A program made the translations under genes and the position numbers. Below are positions 1-11,813 of a stretch of DNA of 64,000 bases, one piece after another. The stretch is from Lumbricus terrestris. Its lineage: Eukaryota; Annelida; Clitellata; Crassiclitellata; Lumbricidae. The notes beneath the pieces are model-generated. The model saw only the letters and a program-made list of their open reading frames with translations. It was not told where the DNA came from and did no database searches. The stretch is from positions 42,866,587 to 42,930,586 of the forward strand of contig OX457043.1 in assembly GCA_949752735.1 (NCBI GenBank). The letters run 5' to 3'. Positions within the stretch are counted from its first letter, which is position 1. The number at the start of each line of letters is the position of its first letter.

Positions 1-170
1 GGAAAATGCAGCGAAGTAAGTAAGCAAGCATAGCTACAAAGTAGGCCTAATTTGTCGTAATTTTCGTAGAACAATTTTGACTTTTTGAATGCATCGAGGC
101 TCCCAGGCAGTGTTTAATCTAGGCATCTCCGCGGCAAAAAAGTTACGATTACGCTTGGGCGCTCGGGAAA

Positions 171-369
171 ATGCCATTTACGCTAACGAACTTAAAGAAG
201 TGTGCGAAATGCGAGATGGTTGGAGGCATAGACTGTTTCCGAGAAGCAATCTGCAAGAATTGCTACAGAACAGATCTAAACATCATAAAACCCCAACGAA
301 GTGCACGAGAGGAGAATTGCAGAGCTGGAGAAAAAATTGGAGAGACTGATGGTCATTAAGTCTAACTGA
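171..369 (+). pseudogene. Cys-rich plus coiled-coil fragment, frameshifted
   Basis: I do not recognise this as a named gene. The frame from the ATG at 171 has two CxxC pairs (CAKC and, after a spacer, CKNC) like a small zinc ribbon. Near position 310 the reading continues better in another frame, which gives RRIAELEKKLERL, a typical heptad coiled coil, ending at a TGA at 367-369. A short zinc-binding module followed by a coiled coil is seen at the start of some retrotransposon first ORFs, so this may be the 5' end of an old element. The frame change suggests it is broken, or that an intron edge was missed. Confidence is low. Confidence 0.3.
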
Positions 370-3300
370 CTATTTCTAATATAGAGCATAAGTCTTAGTT
401 AGGTAGGTCCTAGTAGGCCTACCTATACAGCATAATTATTATGATGCATGACAATCCGATAAGCAAATTCATACAATGCCGCCTCGTAATTATTTATATA
501 GCGCAATTATAGTTCAAGAATCATGGGCGCAGAAAATTTTGCGGGGGGGGGTGGGCAAAGCACGATGGTCGCGGTTAAAAAATTTTTTAACAAGAGGTCG
601 AAATTATGAAGCAGGAAATTAAGAGCATAAATGGGAGTAGTTGACATATAGCCGATGGTACCTCACCTTCCCCCAATAATGAGTGCCGCTTCTACCTCAC
701 CTCCCCCCTCCACGGTTCTACCTCACCTAAAAATAGATCTATGACGTCACTGAGTTAGTGGCGCAGCCACGCCCCTGTCCAATGACCTGTCAATCAATTC
801 TGTCCCCCTCTCCAAAATGTATTTGCCCAAAGGCTGGGGTGGCGGGCAGCGACGGGCTAGCCCCCATCCAATCAGAATCCAAGGCTGTGTGCGGTCATGT
901 ATAACATGGACTAATCCATGTGCGCCGGGCAGCCCCACACCTAACTCCTATCCAATAAAAATCTTCACATGTCAATCCAATTATTGTCCGTGTCATGGGA
1001 AGCCTTATGCGCTGGCATCGGAAACCGTTGTTGTCACATGTGGTTTTAATATTAGCAGTCTGTGCGGTATACTGTTGATTCTCTCTCAACCCCCCAGGCT
1101 AGATGCAAATCAAATTATGGTCCGTACCTTCATCGGATGCTGACAATAATCACATGTGAAAGTATTTTCGGCAGCATGCAAAGAGAAAATAGTTCTAGTA
1201 TATACATGAGAAATTTATCTTAAGTGAAAATTCTTAAATTTTCCAAAACAGCTTTATTGTAAGTAGTTACATAACCATATGTTTTGGCTCACATGCATAA
1301 AAAATTTATCTTAAGTGAAAATTCTTAAATTTTTCAAAAGAGCTTTATTGTAAGTAGTTGCATAAAAGGGTTTCTTAATATAAATTTCTCAGTTTCACTT
1401 TTTTTGGCAATTTCTAATATGATTAAGTAGTTTCTTTAATGCAAAAATGTTCTTAAAAAATCAAAAAATAGAAATGGAAAGTTGGTTCCTGAAGGGGCGC
1501 AATAAGTCCATAGATCGAATGAATGAACAAATGAATGAAAAATAAGTACAGTAGGTCTATCCGTTTTCCAGGGCAAGTGCTCCCTCTAGTTACTTCTGTA
1601 TTTTAATTGTAATTTCTAAACTTCTAAGGTAGCATTTGAAAGTCAATCGCAGGCACCAGCTTAGGCTATTCACGAGCGCTGCGTCGAGTCAGAGCCCTGT
1701 TCAAAGGGTTGTCAAAAGATGGCCCGAGTCCGGTTGCTATAAGTTAAAAGGGCACACGGGGCAGAGTATCTGTTTAGGTGGGTGTCATATAGGATATTGG
1801 AAGGCTGAGGATCCGAGGATTAGATGAGTAGTGTTGTGAAATCTTCTGAACAGGCGAGACGTCAATTTTGGGTGGAAATCCAAAGGAGCAATAAAATAGA
1901 GTCCCGTATAGCAGTTTGTCTATAACCTAGTAACCTACGTCTTGACTTCCGTAGATTCCGCATTATTAGCAAAATGAACGTAAGCCTGGCTATAATTGCA
2001 GACCTAATTTTGCATATATAGGTCTATAAGCCTACCACACGCCGGCGGACAAGCATGTCCCCTTGAAGCAATTTGAGTGTGTTATAGAGAAATTTCAATT
2101 TTTTATTAATATAATTTCTTGATAATCTGTGCATTTGTGAAAGGATGCAATTATGGCAGGGTCGTGGGGAAAAGCTCATTAGAAGGAGTAGATACAGGAT
2201 TAATAATAATATATATAATTTGAGTACATACCAATCGACTAACAAGAAACTTAGAATCTGCTTTCTTCGTCCAACCGCTAAGTCTACATGTCTCGTCACA
2301 GTCCGTCCGACGTCCAGTCTACGAGAGTCCCGAGTGCCGCATTTCTCAGCGTCTCTGTCTTATAACTCATTCCCTCTAGCCGTTCTTCTCTGGGCTGCCT
2401 ACGACTAGTCCCCGGGTTCCTTCCCTTCCTCCTTCCTCAGCAACTCCTCATCTCTATATATCTGTATTTCTTGTACTAAATATTATTTCACTCCATTATC
2501 TCAATACATTTAAATATCTCTCTTATCGAAACCGTTACTATAAATAAGCTGATCCGCTCCTTGCTGGAGCTCTGGTGCCCCGGGCCCATCTCCTCGGTGA
2601 CCATTTAAGGTCCGGGCTCTCAACCAACTTCCAGGCCGACCGCGCCTCTGCCTGACTGCTCTTCGTAATCACCACTGCTGCCGCGCCTGATCCTACCGTT
2701 CCGCCCGCCGGGCAGGATGTTCTAAACTTATCCCTGGACCTCCTCCCGAGGATCCTAATATATCATTCCTTAATTCCTCTATTATCTCCCCAGATTGTCT
2801 GCAGATTGATCCTCCTTGAAATCCTATTATCTCTTGTTATCGAGGGTGGTTCACCCCTGATAATTCCTCCTCCTCCCATTGACAACTCACGTTCTCACTT
2901 CTCAGATCCTGAGCATATATATAGTATCTCTGACCAACTGCACCAATACCGTTCTCTCACCTTCACTCATATCCTCTCTGTCTCTCTGTCACTGCTGCTA
3001 TCCCTCACTATGCGTATCTCTGTGTGCGTCTGCTTGACTGCTTCTAACTCTCTCTCACTGCTAAGACACGTGCTTGCTAATTCTACGAAGATATATAACG
3101 ATCGTATATATCTTGTATCGTTGCCTTAAATCTCGCTCTATGTATTACAAATCTGATCGACCATGCACGTGATTCTCGCCAGGTTGGTCTTGTCAATCCT
3201 GACGCCTCTAGTTCACTGTCTACGTGGTCCAATTCTGAATCTAACCTACATTAGTAATCCGTTCATTGCCATGACTTCTATGGTGCCTTCTGTCCGTCCT

Positions 3301-3930
3301 ATACAATGTAGCGAGATTTCAATCAAGCAGGTTGCAATCAATCTATTTGCATGACTGCCAGCAGGATAGGTAAAACCAAAATTTAATGTTCAATGGTCAT
3401 AGTTACAGTTTTGATGCAAGGCAGAAAATTAAAAGTATACTTTAATATAGGCTTCTGAACGTAGATTGCCTTGCTTCAATTTGTGCATCATTAGTATAAT
3501 TAATTCTTTAATGCGAAAAATCTGTCAAAAACTCAAAAGCAGTAGTTAAAAAATATTTGTCGATTTTCCAGGGAAGGGCAAGTGCCCCCTCTTGCCCCTA
3601 TTTGCGGGCGCCCATGTTCAACAGTTCATGCGCTTTGGTAGGACCGTATATAGGATGAAGGTTAAGCAAAAAGCATAACATATGTATTGTGATTTTCAAC
3701 CAGAGTTCCGCGGAACTCCATGGGTTCCGCGGGCGTCGGCCAGGGGTTCCGCGACAGTTTGATAGAAATTTTTTTGGCACCAACTGAAACAACAAAAGTG
3801 TTGGCAATGAGTCGATTCTTTCCCGGCCTGGAAGACAGTGCTTCTGTTGACTTCTTCAAATCGGGACTCGGGACTTATTTATTTTGTAAGGCCTATCCTG
3901 CCATTGGTTTTATCTGAGGCGCCCTTGTAA
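370..3930. other. non-coding stretch without recognisable gene
   Basis: I see no convincing coding region on either strand. There is a 60-bp direct repeat at about 1209-1366. From about 2280 to 3330 the plus strand is C/T-rich and carries no long protein-like frame. At 3700-3760 there is a GTTCCGCGG-rich patch of the kind seen at ends of some hAT-derived repeats, but no partner end was found. Confidence 0.5.
1209..1366. repeat. 60-bp direct repeat, two copies
   Basis: The segment beginning AAATTTATCTTAAGTG at about 1209 recurs at about 1299. Both copies continue through AGCTTTATTGTAAGTAGTT with few differences. The two copies are adjacent, so this is a local duplication. No function is apparent. 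Confidence 0.7.
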
Positions 3931-3957
3931 CATGGCTGTGTTACAGTGCCATAAAAA

Positions 3958-4334
<377 letters not shown>

Positions 4335-4465
4335 ATTGGCAGTTAGTAGATCGATTAATCGTTATTTAGGGGTATCATTTGCTGTGCTATCGTCACAAAA
4401 TTAAGAATAATTATTATTTTAGGTTTAATGGCCATCAGTTATTGACATGTGCTTCTTAAGTTGTC

Positions 4466-4689
4466 CAGTGGCGGCGCCAGGATTTCAGGTTTGGGGGGGG
4501 CTGAAGCCTTCGGATGAAATTTTGCATTTTCATTTTTCATCCGCCAAAATTTCTGACGACCTTTTTTGTCATCCGGTCGAAAATGTCAGTTTTGCATGGT
4601 AAAAACCCGGATGGTCTTTTTTTTAGTGGGGGGGCTTAGCCTCTGATAGGGGGCTTAGCTCCCAGCTCCCCTAGCTAGCGCCGCCACTG
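4466..4689. mobile_element. hAT-type MITE, copy 1
   Basis: A 224-bp non-coding element begins CAGTGGCGGCGCCAGG and ends CTAGCGCCGCCACTG, which are imperfect terminal inverted repeats. It is flanked by a perfect 8-bp target duplication AAGTTGTC at 4458-4465 and 4690-4697. An 8-bp duplication and CAGTG-type ends are the hallmarks of the hAT superfamily. It shares internal sequence (CCGCCAAAATTTCTGACGAC) with the copies at 40142-40444 and 56981-57234. No transposase is encoded, so it must be moved by an enzyme made elsewhere. Confidence 0.9.
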
Positions 4690-4967
4690 AAGTTGTCTGG
4701 CAGATTATTACTTTACGTCTGCCAGTCCTAAGAAGGTTTAAACGACCTTCATGAGTTGCTCCTCCTCCCTGCTCCTCCCGTTCTTCTCCCTCCCTGGCCT
4801 CCACCTTTCCTCCTCTTTCCTAGTTTTATTGTAAGCGTGCCATCTGTCAGTGTTTACTGGTAGCCTACCTTCCACTTGACCTCTGACCGTTTTCCTTGTT
4901 GTAAGTGAAGTGGCTGGTACTCCACCTCCCTACCTCTGCCTCTGTCCCTTCCCTACTCCTGCCTTTG

Positions 4968-5129
4968 GGGCCGTCCATGAATGACGTCATGCACTTTTGG
5001 ACTATTTTTTACCCTCCCTCCGCCACGATCAGCACTAAAGTCATATGATATCTAGTAAGGCACCGTCACACATCATCACAAATGTGTGACCCCTTCCCCT
5101 AGGTGCGTGACGTCATTTATAGGCGGTCC
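4968..5129. mobile_element. small inverted-repeat element (MITE-like)
   Basis: The ends are imperfect inverted repeats of about 27 bp: GGCCGTCCATGAATGACGTC at the left and, on the other strand, GGACCGCCTATAAATGACGTC-type sequence at the right. The middle has no coding potential. The termini recall those of the fold-back element at 10239-11190 (GGGTCATTGC..AATTACGT). I could not define a target duplication, so the exact ends are uncertain. Confidence 0.5.
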
Positions 5130-5877
5130 ATTTCTCTAATCCATCCATCGATATAGATCTATATTTATACTTAGACTAAAATAATAGACATCGATGAATT
5201 CATCCCACCATGTTTCCGTTGTACAAGCGAAGTTGTAAGTCATAAGCGTCTCGAGGTAGAGATCTTAAAGAGACGCCATAAAAATTTATATGATTGAATG
5301 ATTGATTGATTGATTGATTGATTGGCCTGGCATCCAGACTGACGTAACTGAATGTTTCCTTCTGACATGCACACTAAAAAGTTATTCTCTTCTGTAAGCC
5401 TATATTGTTGATTTTACTTGTGCTATTTTTATATATCCCGGATTCAAGGTGATCTATACTGAGGAGCGCATCCCATCCCGTCCAATCACAGCTTATTAAG
5501 TAGGCTGTTTAATTTCGTAAAGAGCATAGTGGTGGGGTGACCTTCAGGCAATTGACGGAGTGCAGGAGTCAGGACACAAATCTTGGGGTAAACCAAGCCA
5601 AGAAGGAGCCCAGGACGACCTAACCGACCCACAATACATTGTATTGTCTATGGACTCTAGTCGACCCAATAAGCCGGTTCAACCGTTCAACATCTCATCT
5701 ATATGTCACGTGCGCATGCGCAGTAGGTTGAGTCTGGTTGACCCAATTTTGCCCTATAGATAACTTACATTATTTTACTGAGTCTGACAGAATTGCAAAC
5801 ACACAACATACGTGGCTCAAGTTTATGAAGTTTTAATAGTAAAAATTAATAAACGCCTTACATTGTTATTATTAGGC

Positions 5878-5878
5878 C

Positions 5879-5924
<46 letters not shown>

Positions 5925-6009
5925 TTTATTTTTTTTAAATTTTTTTTTTATTTATATTTTTTTTTACGCCCGAGGTATACATGATCCCTCAGGCTTTAAA
6001 AACAATAAA

Positions 6010-6051
<42 letters not shown>

Positions 6052-6116
6052 TATTATTATTATGTAGTGTACGACGACAGTTTGTCCACTATTAGGAAAC
6101 GTAGCACACGACGAGC

Positions 6117-6186
<70 letters not shown>

Positions 6187-6224
6187 GTTATTATTATTAT
6201 TATTGTTATTATTATTATTAAAAT
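5878..6224. repeat. (TTA)n microsatellite blocks
   Basis: Three blocks of ATT repeats (about 5878-5925, 6008-6062 and 6116-6224) separated by unique sequence. Homopolymeric Leu, Tyr, Asn or Ile frames here are artefacts. Confidence 0.9.
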
Positions 6225-6264
6225 TAAACAATACATAGTAAAAGTTTTTTATTGGTTCTCGTCT

Positions 6265-7150
6265 CCAACGTGCTCAAAAGTGCCTCTAAATGTAACGACA
6301 TTGAACCGTTGCGTGCATATTGACAACCTTAGTTACTCTAATTTAATTTGGACTTCTACCTATGACACCCATCTCCATGTTTTAAGGACCTTGCAAAAAA
6401 GCCATACGAGTTATCACTAAATCCACTGTTAACTGTCATACTGGTCCCCTATTTGCTGAGCATAAACTCCTAAATATTAAGCAGATTAGATTTGAACAGA
6501 CATCTCAATTTATGTATCAATACATCAATAACCTCCTCCCTTCTTCCTTTGCTTCCTACTTCTCTCCTGCATTGCATCCTGGACTCACTAGAGGTAATAG
6601 AGACTTCAGTATTATTTTTGCAAAAACAAATGTTCGGAAATTTTCAATTAAATTCCAAGGCCCTGTCATATGGAATAAAATTCCGATTCACATTCGTAAG
6701 GCTACTAACTTAACTCACTTTAAACACCTGTTACGTGTGCATACATTATATAATGTTTTCTGTTAATAGCATGAGGGGTTAACCATGCTAATGCTGATTT
6801 ATTTGATTGTTTGATTGATTTTGTTTTTATTTTGTTTTTTCTCTGAATTTTCATGTAGTGTTTACTACATTAGTTTTGTTTTTTTATAATAATAATTTTT
6901 TCTTTCCCTAGTTAAGTAATATCTCTGCATTCCAATACTCCCTTCAGCTTTCACTTTCTCACTTCACTTTGTTAATTTGGCCCCTGCTTAGCGGGACTTG
7001 TCCCTTTTGATGTGCCTATTTGCTCCCTCACTCATATAATACCTATTCACTTTGAGTATTTTCTTATTGCGAATTATGTCTTTACTTTGTTAAACATACA
7101 TGTACATTTGAATTGTTGGGATCAATAAAATATGTCTATGTCTATGTCTA
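6265..7150 (+). pseudogene. LINE 3' end fragment A (reverse transcriptase C-terminus and 3' UTR)
   Basis: The translated plus strand contains the post-catalytic tail of a non-LTR retrotransposon reverse transcriptase. There is a segment like NLIWTSTYDTHLHVL followed, after a frameshift near 6400 in a run of A, by FQGPVIWNKIPIHIRKAT and FKHLLRVHTL. These correspond to the conserved GP.xWN.lP..iR...s...FK..L motif at the end of CR1/L2-like LINE proteins. The 3' UTR holds a small hairpin (GGGACTTGTCCC at 6993-7004) and ends in AATAAA followed by short ATGTCT repeats at about 7125-7150, a usual LINE terminus. The 5' part with the catalytic domain is absent, as in 5'-truncated insertions. Confidence 0.75.
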
Positions 7151-7775
7151 ACCGTAAATGGTATGCTACCTGAGGTTTTCTCTAACTCCTTTACTAGAAT
7201 AGTTGATATGCATGATCATTACACAAGGGTGAGCAAGGGTCTGAGTATGTCTTATGCACGTACAAATTATCGTAGGTTCTCAATATACTGCAGTGGGCCA
7301 AAAACTTGGAACGCAATACCCGCAAGTATCCAGTCTGTACCTACATACTCACAATTTAAAAAGCATTGGAGAGACCATCTTAATCTAAGAGACCGTGATT
7401 GAGTGCATCTAGCTTGTTTGCATTTTTTAAATGTTTTTCTGTCCTTCAGATGTGTGCATATTGCTCTATTAAAGCGTTGAGTCGTTGTCATCTTCTGTCT
7501 CAGTAGCATAGCCGATATGTTCTGAACATTATGCAACCAACATTATGTTTAGATAGAGGGTTGACCCTTCCTAGCGGGGCAATTGCCCCTTCTGGGTCTT
7601 CCCCTTCCCTGGTTGATACAATGCAGTGTTTTCTGCATGTTTTACAAACGTGTTATATTAATATGTTTGTCAGACAGTATGATTACGTTGTCTAGTTAAG
7701 ATACATTGTGTAAAGGTTGTGTGTGATATGCTCCAAGGAATAAAATGTTTTGTCATTGTCAAAAAAAAACAACGC
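7151..7775 (+). pseudogene. LINE 3' end fragment B
   Basis: A second LINE tail lies directly after fragment A in the same orientation. Its frame at 7163-7402 reads YCSGPKTWNAIPASIQSV and then FKKHWRDHL, the same C-terminal reverse-transcriptase motif, and ends in a TGA. The 3' UTR has a perfect palindrome GGGGCAATTGCCCC at 7576-7589, in the position of the GGGACTTGTCCC hairpin of fragment A, and finishes with AATAAA and a short A-run near 7770. It belongs to a related but different LINE family. Everything upstream is missing. Confidence 0.7.
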
Positions 7776-8373
7776 TGGAACAGGTGCATGGTTTCTCTAG
7801 GGTCGCCCGTTGCCTCTGTCATGCGGCGGCCCAGCTCCTGAAGAAATGATAGACCTGTTATTATTATTACTATTATTATTACTAGCCTATCATTATTGTT
7901 AATAGCCTGCTAGGCTTAATCACACCTTCATCACACATTATAATTATAGGCCTACAGGTAGCCTATGTTACCGCTCTGACTGCAGTAAGCCTATTATTAT
8001 TATTATATTCGTTTAATGATAACAAAAACTGATAGACACACCGCTATCAGGTACAAAAAGCAATTTATGAAATACAATATAATACCTATAGAATGTCTTT
8101 AGCTTTAACTGATTGGATTTGTCTTAGGATGAGAGCACAAATTAAATGACAGAAATTACAAAAAGAATGATTCTATGTTTACATAGGCAACTATAGGCTA
8201 ATGAGATTAGACTTTTTAACATCATTAATGAGCATAATGGTGCCTTCCTATATTGATGTCGGCGATTACCTCGCGTAGCATATATCCTAGGCCTACTTCA
8301 GTAGTTAACAAGAGTGCTTTCAGCGATCTTCGGCGACTTTCTGCTCTGCGTGTCGGTCACCGCGCTCTTGGTT
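7776..8373. other. intergenic sequence without gene
   Basis: AT-rich sequence with short ATT runs and TAGGCCTA words. It lies immediately downstream of the minus-strand C1q exon and so would contain its 3' UTR. I could not place a polyadenylation site with confidence. Confidence 0.5.
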
Positions 8374-8577
8374 TCAATTCTCGAAGATTAGAATTCCCGT
8401 GAACGTGGTAAGCTGATAACCGTAGACGTAGGATTGTGCGCTGGGAACCTGCAGCCAGATCTTATCACCAGCTTCCAGCGAGATAGCGAAAGTGCTGGAT
8501 GAGGTTGAAAAGTGTGCGGTGCTCTCGGTCCAGACATACCCTAACGATTTTCCGTTCTTCAAGATGCTGACGGCCGC
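8374..8577 (-). CDS. C1q-domain gene 2, last exon (C-terminal half of the domain)
   Basis: The exon is 204 bp. It starts after a good acceptor (TTTTCTGCAG on the minus strand), is in phase 0, and ends with the stop codon at 8374-8376. It encodes the second half of a globular C1q domain: AAVSILKNGK at the start, LEAGDKIWLQVP in the middle, and the characteristic C-terminal strand FTGILIFEN. It pairs with the exon at 9649-9837 to give one complete C1q domain of about 130 residues. Globular C1q-only proteins are typically secreted trimers that act as pattern-recognition lectins in invertebrates; that role is known for the family and is not shown here. No signal peptide or collagen exon was found in the window, so the 5' end of the gene is missing. 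The 204-bp length is identical to the paralogous exon at 38471-38674. Confidence 0.85.
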   Translation of the reverse strand, partial: AAVSILKNGKSLGYVWTESTAHFSTSSSTFAISLEAGDKIWLQVPSAQSYVYGYQLTTFTGILIFEN

Positions 8578-9114
8578 CTGCAGAAAACGGCGAAGAGGAT
8601 GATGATAACACATGTACATGTATAGCCTAAGTTGGAGAAGAAAGCGAATAAGACGAAGAGAAATACGCAGGAAAGGGATACAGAATACAAACATTAAGAT
8701 CTGGTGAAGAGAGACGGCGAGGAGTAGACGATGAAGATGGATAAAATGATAAAGAACAAGGTAGGCCTAAAGAAGAAGCGAGACACGGCTAAAAAATGTT
8801 GAAAAATTCGAACATTAACGAACATTCAATGCACTTTAGATTTAAAGCAATAAAATTAGCAAATAATCACAAATTTGCACAATTCATTTGGAGTTAGTTG
8901 TATTACATTCATATCATCAATAAATTTAATTTGTTTTATTTGTTGGAATTTGATTAAATCTGGAATATCAATAAATATGATGCTAGCTAGAGACCTCTAT
9001 TTCATATAATTATCACAAAGATGTCTAAATTTCAATGAAAATTTTTGTTACTTAGTATAGCTAAGTACCGTCTTTGAGAAAATGACGCTGGGGTATAGAA
9101 GCCAATGTAAGCGC

Positions 9115-9545
9115 ATTGCTGATGACGATGATGTTTTAGTAGTTGTTGATGGTGATTATGTAGAAAATCCGGTTATTAGGTTTGAGTATGATTGGTTGAT
9201 GGTCAAAATAAATCAGGTGTTGAATGACTGAATGGTGATGATAATTTTAGATTTTGGAAATCCGATGATGACGGTGATTAGTAGTTATTAATGGCTATAT
9301 AGGCTACTATTGTAGAAAATCCAATGATAATGTGGTAGTTGCTGGTCGTTATTAGGGTTGAGTATGGTTGATGGTTATAATAAATCAGGTGCTGATGATA
9401 GTTCTAGGATTAGAAAATCCGATGATGATGTTTTAGTTGCTGTTGATGGTTATCCAATGTGGTAGTTGTTGGTGGTTATTGGGATTGAGCGTGGGTGATG
9501 ATCATATGACGGGTGTTGCCGATGACGTAATAATCCTATATTTTA
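9115..9545. repeat. degenerate intronic minisatellite (GATGATGTTTTAGTTG-type units)
   Basis: Between the two exons of the C1q gene there are imperfect repeats of phrases such as GAAAATCCGATGATGATG, GTAGTTGTTGGTGGTTATT and ATAAATCAGGTG, with spacing of roughly 120 bp. The repeat lies wholly inside the intron and has no coding potential. Confidence 0.55.
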
Positions 9546-9648
9546 AGATTGTGGAATTCCGGTGACGTCGCTATAATAATATAGTCGTTGTGGTAGTCGT
9601 CGGATGGGTGAGGTTTAAATTAAGTTGTATAGTTCCTCTTCTACTCAC

Positions 9649-9837
9649 TATCTTTCCATGCTGTGCTCCAAGGGTGACGCTGAACTGGTACGTAGCTCTG
9701 ACGGGGGCCGTGAATCGACCGGAATACTTATCAAAGGCCGAACCGACGTTCGTTTCCAAGTTGTCAAAGGCTAAGTCGGTGTTCTGAGAAACTGGGCCGA
9801 AGTTCTCCCGCAGAGTAGCGAAGAAGGCCACCTTCTT
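9649..9837 (-). CDS. C1q-domain gene 2, upstream exon (N-terminal half of the domain)
   Basis: The exon is 189 bp, is open in one frame, and is bounded on the minus strand by an acceptor (AACTTACAG) and a donor (GTGAGT). It encodes KKVAFFATLRENFGP, then FDNLETNVGSAFD, then YSGRFTAPVRATYQFSV and AQHGK. These are the classic first strands of a C1q domain (AF.a, F..v..N.g..fd...g.F.ap..G.Y.F). The intron to the next exon is about 1.07 kb. Both exons are phase 0, so splicing would give an uninterrupted domain. The paralogous exon at 58791-58979 has the same length and borders. Upstream exons were not found. An alternative is that this is a recently silenced gene, but no internal stop or frameshift is present. 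Confidence 0.85.
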
Positions 9838-10238
9838 CTGTAAGTTCTGTTCACATCCTAATGCTAAAGAAACACACAGGCAATCAGATAATTGGAATCA
9901 TGCTAAGGTAGCTACCACTATAGGTGCAGGTAACAATGGGTAAACGTGTAGTTTAGCGTCGTAAACTATTTTAACGCTTATAATGACTCAAAAAGCGCCG
10001 TGAATTATTCCAAACAGCGTACATTTCACCAACTCATTGAACAGCATACTTAAAATTTGTTAAGAACAAAAATATTGACAGAAAATGTGTTTTTAAAATG
10101 TCACATTTCCCATGCGAAATCAGCGTTCGAATCGCCAATGAAGCACAACACCACCGGAAGTTGCTGTTGGTGTGTATAAATCGTCCTTGGTGCGTGTCCA
10201 AACATCGACGTCTATTGGTCCCTGCGACTATAAATAGG

Positions 10239-11190
10239 GGGTCATTGCACAATTACGTAACGCTGAAAATGACCGTTTTTGACCCACCCACCCACCCTGT
10301 AACGCTTCGTAACGTTTCCCTTGACCCACCCACCCTCCCTAGCGTTACGTAACGATTGTTTAAAAAAATCAGTTGAGATCTAAGTCTATTATTGGCTTAT
10401 GTGAGCGCGTAGTGTAATTATGATTCATATTTTCATAGCGAATTTAATATAGCCCAGTATGTGAATGATAGGCCAATTTGACAGTAGACTAGGCTAAAAA
10501 TACACACAATGTTTTATTCATATAAACGGCAGTCATGCGTGAACTGCAATTTTCTTAAATTAGCCTGTACCGGAAGAATAAATTTTACACCGCTGAAAGT
10601 TTCATGGACTAAATGGCTTATTAACAATTAATCAAAATTAAGATGAACTAATTATTTGCTTACTCTGGGCACTTCGATAACTATCAATAGGAATATTGCC
10701 GAGTTTTGATGAGCATTAATTTTAAGTGTTTGAGATCGTGTCCACTAAGTAAAACATGGTTTATTCATATAAACGACAGTCATGCGTGAACTGCAGGAAT
10801 CCAATGGCAATAGGCCTACCAGGTTGTTCCGTTTGTAAAGCTATCACAGATCCAAACAATTCAGTTTGCACAAATGGAAGAACAGTATTGACCTGGCATG
10901 TAGGCCTAACTAGTGTCTGATGCCGGATCTTATAATATTATTATTCAGATAAATAGACCTTCTTCGGTTAAGTTTTAAATCAATGTCACGAAGTTTAAAC
11001 TTCGACCACGTCATGTCTGAACTGTCATTCGAATCTTTCGATGGTAATTTAATATTCATTAATAATTTTTTCATGGCGTTACGTAGCGTTCAGCCCAGCC
11101 CACCCACCCACCCACCCCTGTAACGTTTCGTAACGTTTTCAATGACCCCACCCACCCACCCTCGAGCGTTACGTAATTATGCAATGACCC
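10239..11190. mobile_element. fold-back DNA transposon, 952 bp, TSD ATAGG
   Basis: The ends are near-perfect inverted repeats. The left starts GGGTCATTGCACAATTACGT, and the right end read on the minus strand differs by one base over about 26 bp. A 5-bp direct repeat ATAGG is at 10234-10238 and 11191-11195. Inside, both ends carry CCCACCC-rich blocks and several GTAACG(C/T)TTCGTAACG words, and a 40-bp segment with TCATATAAACG is duplicated at about 10515 and 10757. There is no transposase. The superfamily is not clear from the ends alone. Confidence 0.75.
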
Positions 11191-11546
11191 ATAGGGTGTA
11201 AGTCAAGACTTCGCGTAAACCAAGATTCATATTAACACTTTTCCTTAAACATGAATAGTTCCCTATTTTTACAAAACAGAATAATGGATGTTTTGCAATG
11301 TCGCTCTCTAATTTATCTCACCTTGCTTCTCTGCGACAGCCTCTGAAATAAATCAAATTCGTATCCACTTCAGATAAAAATGCAACATATAAATCGTGGC
11401 TTCTTCAAATATAAATACCTATTCTCCCTAAATATGAAAGCCTTTTCTAGGTTTAACTGGGCACATCTAGGGATATCCAAAAAATCACTTGCAATAACTC
11501 TTTGCAGGTGTATGTCGTTTTGAGATGATGTTTGTAATGTGCATTT

Positions 11547-11744
11547 GTTAGAGTGCCCATTCAAGAACTCAGAAGCGCTCCCGACAACAGCGCGGACACT
11601 GAATCGGAGTTTCACGCCGAAGCGCTGAGCAAATGCAGGTGAAGGACTTGCCAAGGTCCCTACAAGGCGGCTTGAGGTGGATTCGAACCTGGAATCCTCC
11701 GGCTGCAAGGCAACGAACATGCCCACTACACCACCGCGCCCCAC
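11547..11744 (-). mobile_element. tRNA-derived SINE, copy 1
   Basis: On the minus strand the unit begins GGGGCGCGGTGGTGTAGTGG, which matches a Pol III A box, followed 30-40 bases later by the B box GGTTCGAATCC. A body (CAAGTCCTTCACCTGC, CGGCGTGAAACTCCG) and a tail (GGGAGCGCTTCTGAGTTCTTGAATGGGCACTCT) follow. Copies 2 and 3 at 38893-39101 and 40093-40645 share the body and tail. It lies 70 bp outside the left LTR of the broken gypsy element. It is not a functional tRNA gene: no anticodon arm folds properly. Confidence 0.8.
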
Positions 11745-11813
11745 AAGTGCTGCTATTATCTTATTATTATAACTATTGTTACACGTTAGCATTATTAAAA
11801 ACATTATTACTAT

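Noticed and set aside
11680..11744. Functional tRNA gene
   Set aside because: A and B boxes are present, but the acceptor and anticodon stems do not fold and the unit continues into SINE sequence. The same applies to the copies at 39035 and 40605.
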